Source: Porphyromonadaceae bacterium
GTDB taxonomy: Bacteria > Bacteroidota > Bacteroidia > Bacteroidales > CAMTPD01
Assembly (NCBI GenBank): GCA_003447595.1
Contig: DLYT01000062.1
Location: 3,723 to 8,756, forward strand
Direction: 5' to 3'
DNA length: 5,034 nucleotides
The position numbers were made by a program, and so were the translations under genes. Below are positions 1 through 5,034 of the stretch, in pieces. The notes beneath the pieces were generated by a model, which had not been told where the DNA came from, made no database searches, and saw nothing but the letters and a program-made list of their open reading frames with translations. Position 1 is the first letter of the stretch. Each line of letters opens with the position of its first letter.

Positions 1-861
1 GAATTGCCATTGGTAATTATTGATGTTCAAAGAGGTGGTCCATCGACAGGACTTCCAACAAAAAGTGAGCAAACCGATTTGATGCAAGCTATTTATGGTC
101 GTAACGGAGAAAGTCCGCTTCCGGTTTTAGCAGCATCTACGCCGGGAGATTGTTTCGATATGGCATATTGGGCATCAAAAATAGCATTAGAGCATATGAC
201 ACCTGTTATTTTACTGACAGATGCATTTATAGCCAACGGTTCTTCAGCTTGGAGAATACCGGAATTGGAGAATTTCCCATCGATCAAACCAAATTACGTA
301 AAGTCTTACAAAGCCGAGGCTGACTGGAAACCATACAGACGTAATAAAGAAACACACGTACGTTATTGGGCGATACCGGGAATGGAAGGATTTACACATC
401 GTGTAGGTGGACTAGAAAAAGACTACGATACAAGTGCGATTTCAACAGATCCTCACAATCACCAAAAAATGACAGATACGCGTCAGGCTAAGATTGATAA
501 GATTGCAGATTATATTCCTGAGCTTGAAGTTGTAGGAGATCAAGATGCCGAATTATTAATTGTGGGCTGGGGAGGAACCTATGGTCACTTATATGAGGCA
601 ATGGAGACGATGCATGCTCAAGGTAAGAAAGTTGCGTTGGCTCACTTCAAGTTTATACTTCCATTACCAAGAAATACGGCTGATGTCTTAAAGAGATTTG
701 ATAAGGTTGTTGTGGCTCAGCAGAGCAATGGTCAATTTTCTAAATATTTAAGAGGCGCAATTGATGGTTTTAAACCTTATGAGTTTAACCGTATTATGGG
801 ACAACCATTTATAGTAAGTCATTTGGTTGAAGAATTCACTAAAATAATGGAGGGGAAATAA
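1..861 (+). CDS. korA: 2-oxoglutarate:ferredoxin oxidoreductase, alpha subunit (3' part, 5' end outside window)
   Basis: This is the C-terminal 286 residues of the alpha subunit of a 2-oxoacid:ferredoxin oxidoreductase, most likely the 2-oxoglutarate enzyme. With KorB it catalyses oxidative decarboxylation of 2-oxoglutarate to succinyl-CoA, or the reverse carboxylation, with ferredoxin as electron carrier, in the cytoplasm. The reading frame is open from base 1, so the TTG at 4 is an internal Leu codon and not a start. Bacteroidota KorA proteins with a fused gamma domain are roughly 600 residues, so about half is missing. Visible are the family block QRGGPSTGLPTKSEQTDL (window residues 10-27), the central WAIPGMEGFTHRVGGLEKD segment, and a C-terminal domain starting at AELLIVGWGG (residue 183). 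The TAA stop shares one base with the korB start, indicating one operon. At residues 240-245 it has QQSNGQ, where I remember an E-x-N-x-GQ pattern in relatives. Family assignment is strong; the 2-oxoglutarate preference is inferred from overall resemblance. Confidence 0.93.
   Translation, partial: ELPLVIIDVQRGGPSTGLPTKSEQTDLMQAIYGRNGESPLPVLAASTPGDCFDMAYWASKIALEHMTPVILLTDAFIANGSSAWRIPELENFPSIKPNYVKSYKAEADWKPYRRNKETHVRYWAIPGMEGFTHRVGGLEKDYDTSAISTDPHNHQKMTDTRQAKIDKIADYIPELEVVGDQDAELLIVGWGGTYGHLYEAMETMHAQGKKVALAHFKFILPLPRNTADVLKRFDKVVVAQQSNGQFSKYLRGAIDGFKPYEFNRIMGQPFIVSHLVEEFTKIMEGK
849..855 (+). promoter_or_regulatory. Shine-Dalgarno-like site for korB
   Basis: GGAGGGG lies inside the last codons of korA, five bases before the korB ATG at 861. 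Such a purine-rich site is stronger than usual for Bacteroidota, where SD sequences are often weak or absent; upp and pckA show none. With the TAATG stop-start overlap it suggests translational coupling of korA and korB, giving balanced subunit synthesis, and it fixes the korB start. Confidence 0.7.
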
Positions 862-1874
862 TGAATACAGATCTTAAGTATACAAGCAAAGATTACAAAA
901 GCGATCAATACGTGCGCTGGTGTCCTGGTTGTGGAGATCATGCCGTTTTGAAAAGTCTTCAAAATGCAATGGGTGAATTAGGGATCCCTCCATATAAAAC
1001 TGTTGTAGTTTCAGGTATTGGATGTTCTTCTCGTTTACCATATTATATGAACACTTATGGTTTTCACACCATTCACGGAAGAGGAGCAGCAATTGCAACC
1101 GGAGTGAAAGTCGCAAATCCGGATCTGTCAGTTTGGTTAGCAACCGGCGATGGAGACTGTTTGGCGATTGGAGGTAATCACTTCATTCATGCGTTGCGTC
1201 GTAATGTGGGAATCAATATCTTATTATTCAACAATAAGATTTACGGTCTGACAAAAGGACAATATTCTCCAACATCAGACAAGGGCTTTGTGTCTAAGAC
1301 TTCTCCTTACGGAACGGTTGAAGAGCCCTTTTCTCCGGCAGAATTAGCATTTGGTGCCCGTGCAACCTTTTATGCAAGAACGATAGATGTAGATTTGAAG
1401 AACTCTCAAGATATTTTAGTTGCAGCAGCAGAGCATAAAGGGACGTCTGTTGTTGAAGCTCTTGTCAATTGTGTTATATTCAATGACGGGGTACATAAAA
1501 GTATCGTTGATAAAGAATTTAGAGCAGATCGTACGATCTTCTTACGTCAGGGTGAGAAAATGCTTTTCGGAGCAAATAATGATAAAGGAATTGTTTTAGA
1601 TGGTTTGAAGCTTAAAGCGGTAACGATTGGCCAAGATGGATATAGCTTGGAGGATGTGTTAACTCATGATGCAACAACTGTCGACAATACACTTCATTGT
1701 ATGTTGGCAAATATGAAAGATGAATTACCTGTAGCATTAGGTGTCATTCGAAGTGTAGATGGCCCAACCTATGAAGAAGAAGTGGTAGACCAGATCGAAA
1801 AGGTACAATCAAAGAATCCGATTCGAGATATTACGACATTCCTTAAAAGTGGCGACTCTTGGGAAGTAAAATAA
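861..1874 (+). CDS. korB: 2-oxoglutarate:ferredoxin oxidoreductase, beta subunit (TPP and Fe-S binding)
   Basis: This 337-residue protein is the catalytic beta subunit that partners KorA: it binds thiamine diphosphate and a [4Fe-4S] cluster and passes electrons from 2-oxoacid decarboxylation to ferredoxin. The N-terminal WCPGCGDH motif supplies Cys21 and Cys24; GIGCSSR supplies Cys55 and VNCVIFNDGVH supplies Cys204, the four positions expected for the cluster ligands. The TPP/Mg motif begins GDGDC at 96-100 and ends at Asn124-Asn125, with the familiar GGNHFIHALRRN and IYGLTKGQYSPTS blocks between and after. Length is normal for the Bacteroidota form, which has a C-terminal extension of over 100 residues beyond the Cys204 region. 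The ATG overlaps the korA stop by one base and has a good SD site, so the start is secure. It ends seven bases before a strong terminator, so it is the last gene of the operon. Substrate (2-oxoglutarate rather than pyruvate or branched-chain acids) is inferred from family resemblance. Confidence 0.96.
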   Translation: MNTDLKYTSKDYKSDQYVRWCPGCGDHAVLKSLQNAMGELGIPPYKTVVVSGIGCSSRLPYYMNTYGFHTIHGRGAAIATGVKVANPDLSVWLATGDGDCLAIGGNHFIHALRRNVGINILLFNNKIYGLTKGQYSPTSDKGFVSKTSPYGTVEEPFSPAELAFGARATFYARTIDVDLKNSQDILVAAAEHKGTSVVEALVNCVIFNDGVHKSIVDKEFRADRTIFLRQGEKMLFGANNDKGIVLDGLKLKAVTIGQDGYSLEDVLTHDATTVDNTLHCMLANMKDELPVALGVIRSVDGPTYEEEVVDQIEKVQSKNPIRDITTFLKSGDSWEVK

Positions 1875-1880
1875 AGCAAT

Positions 1881-1910
1881 AAAAAGGCGACTCAATCGAG
1901 TCGCCTTTTT
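1881..1910. terminator. Bidirectional intrinsic terminator shared by korB and upp
   Basis: A perfect 13-bp stem, AAAAAGGCGACTC (1881-1893) paired with GAGTCGCCTTTTT (1898-1910), encloses the 4-base loop AATC. The GC-rich core is flanked by A5 on one side and T5-T6 on the other, so it has the form of an intrinsic terminator in both directions. It lies 7 bases after the korB stop and 2 bases beyond the upp stop, in the 38-base gap between convergent genes, and probably serves both transcripts. Confidence 0.93.
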
Positions 1911-1912
1911 TA

Positions 1913-2569
1913 TTAGATTTTGTCACCGTAAGCCAAGTCTCCAGCATCGCCAAGTCCTGGTACAATGTATTTTTGATCATTAAGTTCTTCATCAAAAGTA
2001 GAGAACCAAATGGTTGTTTTGTCTGCAGGGAAGTTCTTTTTGATGTACTCAAGGCCTTCACGACATGCAATAACCGAAGCAACATGAATGTGTTTAGGAG
2101 TACCTTTGCTAAGAATTGCTCTGTAAGCAAGTTCCATAGAGTTCCCGGTTGCAAGCATAGGATCTGCAAGAATCAATACTTTGCCATCGATGCTTGGCGA
2201 TGCGATGTATTCAACGTGTACATCAAAATGCATATGATCTTCTGTGTATTTACGATAAGCAGAAATAAATGCATTTCCTGCATGATCGAAATAATTTAAA
2301 AAGCCATGATGGAAAGCAAGTCCGGCTCTTAGAATTGAAGCAACTACTACTTCGTCCGAAGCTAGTTGACAAGTTTTAGTTCCAAGAGGAGTCGTGATAT
2401 CTTTCGGTGCGTAGTTCAGAGTTTTACTGATTTCGTATGCAATAACTTCTCCGATTCGTTCAATATTTCTTCTAAAACGTAGTCTGTCGTTCTGTACCGT
2501 AACATCGCGCATCTCTGCAACGAAATGATTCAGTAATGAACATTCTTTTGAAAGATCTTTTATTTCCAT
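1913..2569 (-). CDS. upp: Uracil phosphoribosyltransferase
   Basis: This 218-residue cytoplasmic enzyme converts uracil and PRPP to UMP and pyrophosphate in pyrimidine salvage. Landmarks in order are RLRFRRNIERIGE (29-41, matching the conserved N-terminal DRLRFRRN type), LRAGL (80-84), GFLNYFDHAGNAFISAYRKY (89-108), the PRPP-binding loop ADPMLATGNS (135-144), and the uracil-binding C-terminal block IVPGLGDAGD (202-211). Length and the closing LAYGDK ending match Bacteroidota Upp. Small departures from what I recall in relatives are Ala85 where Pro is usual (LRAGLAFHHG) and Asn143 in the PRPP loop. The ATG at 2569 is chosen because the protein then starts with the usual helix before RLRFRRN; no Shine-Dalgarno is visible, common in this phylum. 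It is convergent with korB, shares the terminator with it, and is divergent from pckA. It appears monocistronic, expressed from the promoter at 2725-2755 with a leader of about 150 bases. Confidence 0.96.
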   Translation of the reverse strand: MEIKDLSKECSLLNHFVAEMRDVTVQNDRLRFRRNIERIGEVIAYEISKTLNYAPKDITTPLGTKTCQLASDEVVVASILRAGLAFHHGFLNYFDHAGNAFISAYRKYTEDHMHFDVHVEYIASPSIDGKVLILADPMLATGNSMELAYRAILSKGTPKHIHVASVIACREGLEYIKKNFPADKTTIWFSTFDEELNDQKYIVPGLGDAGDLAYGDKI

Positions 2570-2587
2570 CTTAAATGTAGTAGTTTA

Positions 2588-2613
2588 TTTATCCAAATAT
2601 GGGTTGGGATAAA
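2588..2613 (-). promoter_or_regulatory. Inverted repeat in the upp leader, just upstream of the start codon
   Basis: TTTATCC (2588-2594) and GGATAAA (2607-2613) form a 7-bp inverted repeat around a 12-base spacer. It begins 18 bases upstream of the upp ATG and falls inside the leader expected from the promoter at 2725-2755. It could fold as an RNA hairpin near the ribosome entry site or act as a DNA operator. The stem is AT-rich, so chance is a real alternative. Confidence 0.4.
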
Positions 2614-2671
2614 CATGCTTTTGCGAGAAGGAGTCAATTAGAGACGTGTAATCTGGAATGATCAAGGAAGA

Positions 2672-2723
2672 ATTCCGAAAAGTGATTACTTGTATCTGCA
2701 AAAGTGTTTACACCGTTCGGAAT
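2672..2723 (-). promoter_or_regulatory. Nested inverted repeat at the start of the upp leader
   Basis: An 8-bp outer pair, ATTCCGAA (2672-2679) and TTCGGAAT (2716-2723), encloses 36 bases holding two small hairpins: AAGT/ACTT (2680-2683 with 2688-2691) and GTGT/ACAC (2704-2707 with 2710-2713). Together they can draw as a branched structure. One outer arm sits directly downstream of the minus-strand -7 box, at the expected transcription start, so it could be an operator overlapping the start site or a 5' leader fold. I do not recognise a known riboswitch class. Confidence 0.45.
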
Positions 2724-2724
2724 A

Positions 2725-2755
2725 CAAAAGTAGAGAAAGCTTTTTTGAATGCAAT
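2725..2755 (-). promoter_or_regulatory. Promoter for upp (Bacteroidota -33/-7 type)
   Basis: On the minus strand the -7 box TACTTTTG (plus-strand complement at 2725-2732) matches TAnnTTTG exactly. ATTG (2752-2755) lies 19 bases upstream of it and supplies the -33 TTG. The spacing equals the usual Bacteroidota optimum. The start point should be near 2717-2721, giving a leader of about 150 bases before the upp ATG at 2569. A second, weaker box, CATATTTG, nearer the gene (minus strand, about 2595-2602) lacks a -33 partner. Confidence 0.75.
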
Positions 2756-2993
2756 CTAAATCATTATTAAATCTTGTAATTTCAAGCCCAATATGCTCAT
2801 AAACATATTTCTTGTTCTTTATTATCACCTAGTTATCTCAGCTTATATATTATATGTATTGTAAAATTTGTTCATAAATAATATCTAAAAAGAAACCAGG
2901 TCTTAGCTCAAATGATGCTGTTAAAATATATGTATCAAATCAATCTTTATGCTATTTATATTGCCGTAACCGTCCATTTTTGTAAGTAAAGAA

Positions 2994-3010
2994 TGACAAA
3001 TTGTTAGTCA
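2994..3010. promoter_or_regulatory. 17-bp palindrome, possible operator upstream of pckA
   Basis: The sequence TGACAAATTGTTAGTCA is symmetric at six of eight base pairs around a central T (TGAC-n-AA ... TT-n-GTCA). The dyad size and spacing suit a dimeric helix-turn-helix regulator; it loosely resembles Crp/Fnr-family sites but matches neither the CRP nor the FNR consensus. It lies about 127 bases upstream of the expected pckA transcription start, an activator-like distance. Function is inference. Confidence 0.35.
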
Positions 3011-3089
3011 AATCTGATAAGTTGAATTTATCTGTTAAATAAGGACGAATAAAGAGTTACATCTTGAATTTGCATTAAAGAAAAAATTC

Positions 3090-3105
3090 CGCAATAAAGG
3101 TTGCG
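3090..3105. promoter_or_regulatory. Small inverted repeat overlapping the pckA -33 box
   Basis: CGCAA (3090-3094) and TTGCG (3101-3105) form a 5-bp inverted repeat with a 6-base spacer; the right arm contains the -33 TTG of the pckA promoter. A protein bound here would touch the promoter directly. No T-run follows, so it is not a terminator. The repeat is short and may be chance. Confidence 0.3.
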
Positions 3106-3130
3106 CCTTTCCGAAATTATATTACTTTTG
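3100..3130 (+). promoter_or_regulatory. Promoter for pckA (Bacteroidota -33/-7 type)
   Basis: GTTG (3100-3103) is followed after exactly 19 bases by TACTTTTG (3123-3130), a perfect TAnnTTTG -7 box, identical to that of the upp promoter. Transcription should begin near 3135-3138, giving an AT-rich leader of about 65 bases with no Shine-Dalgarno before the ATG at 3202. The unstructured A-rich leader is typical of well-expressed Bacteroidota genes. Confidence 0.82.
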
Positions 3131-3201
3131 TAGCAACATAAATAAGTAAGATAAAGTAGAATTATTTATATAAGTCAATCAATTAATTAAACTAATTCAA
3201 G

Positions 3202-4788
3202 ATGGCTAATTTAGATTTGAGCAAGTATGGCATTGTTGGCGATTTCGAAATCGTACACAACCCATCTTACGAGCAACTTTTCCAAGATGAAACAAACCCT
3301 GCTAACGAAGGTTTTGAAAGAGGTGTTGTAACTACTACAGGTGCTGTTGCAGTAGACACTGGTAAATTCACAGGTCGTTCTCCTAAAGACAGATACATCG
3401 TTAAAGATGCAACTTCAGAAGATACAATCTGGTGGGATGGTACTATCAACAAACCAGTTTCAACTGAAATCTGGAATGACCTTAAAGCGTTGTCTTTGAA
3501 ACAACTTTCTTCTTCTAAGAAACTTTACGTTGTTGACGCATTCTGTGGTACTAACGAAGATACTCGTCTTAAAGTGCGTTTCGTAATGGAAGTTGCATGG
3601 CAAGCTCACTTCGTAACTAACATGTTTATCCGTCCATCACTATTCGAACTTGAGCACTTCGGTGAGCCTGATTTCGTAGTGTTGAACTCTTCTAAAACAG
3701 TTAACCCTAACTGGGAAAAACAAGGTTTGAACTCAGAAGTATTCGTATGTTTCAACCTAACTGAAAGAATGCAAATCATCGGCGGTACTTGGTACGGTGG
3801 TGAAATGAAAAAAGGTATGTTTGCTATGCAAAACTACTACCTACCATTGAAAGGTATGGCTTCTATGCACTGTTCTGCTAACGTAGGTAAAGACGGTGAT
3901 GTAGCAGTATTCTTCGGTCTTTCTGGTACAGGTAAAACAACTCTTTCAGCAGACCCAAAACGTTACCTAATCGGTGACGATGAGCACGGTTGGGATGACA
4001 ACGGTGTATTCAACTACGAAGGTGGTTGCTACGCAAAAGTTATCAACCTAAGCGAAGAAAACGAACCAGATATCTGGAGAGCTATCAAACGTGACGCTCT
4101 TCTAGAAAACGTAACTGTACGTGAAGATGGTTCTGTTGACTATGTAGACGTAAAAACAGAAAACACTCGTGTTTCTTACCCAATCTACCACATCAACAAA
4201 ATCGTTCTTCCTTCAAAAGCAGGTCACGCTAAGAAAGTAATCTATCTTTCTGCTGACGCATTTGGTGTATTGCCTCCGGTTTCTATCCTTGATGAAAACC
4301 AAGCACAATATCACTTCCTATGTGGTTTCACATCGAAACTTGCAGGTACTGAGCGTGGTATCACAGAACCAGTTCCATCATTCTCTCCAGCGTTTGGTGA
4401 AGCATTCTTGACTCTACACCCAACTATGTATGCTAAAACTCTTGTATCTAAAATGCACGAGCACGGAGCGAAAGCTTATTTGGTAAACACAGGATGGAAC
4501 GGTACAGGAAAACGTATCTCTTTGAAAGACACTCGTGCAATCATCGATGCTATCATCGACGGTTCTATCGACTCTGCAGAAAAGATCCACATTCCAATCA
4601 TGAACTTGACTGCGCCTAAAACATTGCCTAACGTTTCTGACATTCTTGACCCTCGTACAACTTATGCAAACGTTGCTGAGTGGGAAGAAAAAGCTCAAAA
4701 ACTTGCAGCTATGTATATTAAGAACTTCGAGCAATATTGTGACAACGATGCTGCTAAAGCTCTTATCCCTTCAGGTCCACAACTTTAA
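3202..4788 (+). CDS. pckA: Phosphoenolpyruvate carboxykinase (ATP)
   Basis: This 528-residue cytoplasmic enzyme interconverts oxaloacetate + ATP and PEP + ADP + CO2. It serves gluconeogenesis and, in many anaerobic Bacteroidota, CO2-fixing oxaloacetate formation toward fumarate and succinate. All key motifs of the ATP-type family are visible: TGRSPKD with the substrate Arg59; WYGGEMKKGMF with Tyr198 and Lys203/Lys204; the metal ligand His223 in MHCSANVG; the P-loop GLSGTGKT (239-246, Lys245); the metal-binding LIGDDEHGW with Asp259-Asp260; Arg323 in NTRVSYP; and NGTGKRIS around 433-440. Length is close to the roughly 540 of the E. coli enzyme, so it looks complete. The ATG at 3202 lies about 65 bases after the expected transcription start and no earlier in-frame start is needed. 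It has its own promoter and terminator, so is monocistronic. Codon use differs from korAB: mostly AAC for Asn, frequent TTC, TAC and CGT, as in highly expressed genes. This is probably selection for translation, not transfer. Confidence 0.98.
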   Translation: MANLDLSKYGIVGDFEIVHNPSYEQLFQDETNPANEGFERGVVTTTGAVAVDTGKFTGRSPKDRYIVKDATSEDTIWWDGTINKPVSTEIWNDLKALSLKQLSSSKKLYVVDAFCGTNEDTRLKVRFVMEVAWQAHFVTNMFIRPSLFELEHFGEPDFVVLNSSKTVNPNWEKQGLNSEVFVCFNLTERMQIIGGTWYGGEMKKGMFAMQNYYLPLKGMASMHCSANVGKDGDVAVFFGLSGTGKTTLSADPKRYLIGDDEHGWDDNGVFNYEGGCYAKVINLSEENEPDIWRAIKRDALLENVTVREDGSVDYVDVKTENTRVSYPIYHINKIVLPSKAGHAKKVIYLSADAFGVLPPVSILDENQAQYHFLCGFTSKLAGTERGITEPVPSFSPAFGEAFLTLHPTMYAKTLVSKMHEHGAKAYLVNTGWNGTGKRISLKDTRAIIDAIIDGSIDSAEKIHIPIMNLTAPKTLPNVSDILDPRTTYANVAEWEEKAQKLAAMYIKNFEQYCDNDAAKALIPSGPQL

Positions 4789-4805
4789 TTTGTATTCAAA
4801 TTAAA
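4784..4805 (+). other. AT-rich hairpin over the pckA stop codon
   Basis: TTTAATTTG (4784-4792) pairs perfectly with CAAATTAAA (4797-4805) across the 4-base loop TATT, 9 bp in all, and contains the TAA stop (4786-4788). It lies 10 bases before the main terminator stem. Being almost all A-U it would be weak as RNA; it may be a 3'-end stabilising element or chance in AT-rich DNA. Confidence 0.4.
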
Positions 4806-4815
4806 CATAACCTAC

Positions 4816-4842
4816 AAAAGCACCCTTCGGGGTGCTTTTTTT
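4816..4842 (+). terminator. Intrinsic terminator of pckA
   Basis: AAAAGCACCC (4816-4825) and GGGTGCTTTT (4830-4839) form a perfect 10-bp stem closed by a stable C(UUCG)G tetraloop and followed by a T-run (4836-4842). It begins 27 bases after the pckA stop, a textbook intrinsic terminator. It ends the pckA transcript; the bases to its right belong to another unit. Confidence 0.95.
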
Positions 4843-4967
4843 GTTTTACCACACTTCTCATTTCTTTTTCGATTATCAGAATGCTTCTCTTCTTTTGATT
4901 TCGTATCAAGCATACATTCAATGAATCTATTTTCTTCCAAGTATTAAATCAAACATGGTAAAGAGCG

Positions 4968-4993
4968 AATCGTCAGGTCGGCATCTGACAATT
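4968..4993. repeat. Palindromic repeat, copy 1
   Basis: The left arm AATCGTCAG (4968-4976), loop GTCGGCAT (4977-4984) and right arm CTGACAATT (4985-4993) make a 9-bp stem with one C-A mismatch (4971/4990). The first 22 bases are identical to copy 2, which starts 44 bases later. The element lies outside any visible gene, 126 bases beyond the end of the pckA terminator, and is GC-richer than its surroundings. There is no T-run, so it is unlikely to be a terminator. I do not recognise a named family. Confidence 0.8.
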
Positions 4994-5011
4994 TATTCTT
5001 CACTAGGTTTA

Positions 5012-5034
5012 AATCGTCAGGTCGGCATCTGACG
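5012..5034. repeat. Palindromic repeat, copy 2 (cut by window end)
   Basis: AATCGTCAG (5012-5020), loop GTCGGCAT (5021-5028) and CTGACG (5029-5034) repeat copy 1 exactly for 22 bases. Here the sixth stem pair is intact (CGTCAG/CTGACG), where copy 1 has A at the last base. The window stops inside the right arm; the symmetry predicts ATT as the next three bases. The two copies are separated by 18 unrelated AT-rich bases (4994-5011). This may be the first pair of a longer series. Confidence 0.8.

Larger units (their letters stand above)
2570..3201. other. Divergent upp/pckA intergenic region (no convincing gene)
   Basis: These 632 AT-rich bases separate two divergent genes. I see two promoters (upp on minus, pckA on plus) and several inverted repeats, listed separately. 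A 64-codon minus-strand reading frame at 2634-2828 crosses the upp promoter and resembles nothing I know. A 25-codon plus-strand frame at 2912-2989 would encode a hydrophobic peptide but has no supporting signals. From about 2756 to 2990 I see no recognisable regulatory site, RNA gene or coding remnant. Confidence 0.7.

Noticed and set aside
4..6. TTG as the start of korA
   Set aside because: The frame is open to base 1 and the protein begins in the middle of a conserved KorA block, so the gene continues to the left of the window.
1973..2299. Plus-strand 108-codon frame opposite upp
   Set aside because: It lies wholly inside upp, which has every expected catalytic motif; the antisense product is Cys-rich and resembles no known protein.
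2595..2602. Second upp promoter (minus-strand CATATTTG)
   Set aside because: The first base of the -7 box is wrong and no TTG lies about 19 bases upstream; the box at 2725-2732 is far better.
2634..2828. 64-codon minus-strand reading frame upstream of upp
   Set aside because: It runs across the upp promoter and leader inverted repeat, has no ribosome-binding site, no recognisable domain and ordinary AT-rich composition; regulatory DNA explains the region better.
4414..4734. Minus-strand 106-codon frame opposite pckA
   Set aside because: Shadow of the strongly biased codons of pckA; no domain or start signal.
4895..4909. TTGAT/ATCAA dyad resembling an FNR site
   Set aside because: The spacer is five bases and not four, and no gene start follows within the window; likely chance in AT-rich DNA.
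4968..4993. Intrinsic terminator
   Set aside because: The hairpin has an 8-base loop and no T-run after it, and pckA already has a strong terminator upstream.
4968..5034. CRISPR array
   Set aside because: Only two copies are visible, the period is 44 bp with an 18-22 base spacer, and no cas gene is in the window; the units are self-palindromic with an odd conserved loop. It is reported as an unclassified repeat.

Overview
The window reads as a housekeeping stretch of a low-GC Bacteroidota chromosome, probably Bacteroidales or a relative; genus cannot be told from the sequence. The evidence is the style of the KorA/KorB, Upp and ATP-type PckA proteins, and two promoters of the Bacteroidota form TTG-N19-TAnnTTTG in place of -35/-10 boxes. 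There are four protein genes, the first cut by the window edge. I found no tRNA, rRNA, insertion sequence or recognisable CRISPR array, and no defence or mobile protein gene.

Layout: (1) 1-1874, plus strand: the 3' part of korA and all of korB, translationally coupled by a one-base overlap, encoding 2-oxoglutarate:ferredoxin oxidoreductase. (2) 1881-1910: a perfect 13-bp hairpin with A/T flanks that can terminate both korB and the convergent upp. (3) 1913-2569, minus strand: upp, uracil phosphoribosyltransferase, with a long structured leader and a good promoter about 150 bp upstream. (4) 2570-3201: a 632-bp AT-rich divergent intergenic region holding the upp promoter, a plus-strand pckA promoter and several inverted repeats. 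(5) 3202-4788, plus strand: pckA, ATP-dependent phosphoenolpyruvate carboxykinase, with codon use suggesting high expression, followed by a UUCG-loop terminator. (6) 4843-4967: AT-rich DNA in which I see nothing. (7) 4968-5034: two copies of a palindromic repeat, the second cut by the window end.

Functionally, KorAB and PckA belong to central carbon metabolism typical of anaerobic or facultative Bacteroidota: ferredoxin-linked 2-oxoglutarate/succinyl-CoA interconversion and PEP/oxaloacetate interconversion. Upp is pyrimidine salvage and probably a neighbour by position only. The least explained element is the repeat pair at the right edge: 9-bp arms around an identical 8-base loop at a 44-bp period. 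It may be the start of a longer array or a dispersed REP-like element; flanking sequence is needed to decide.
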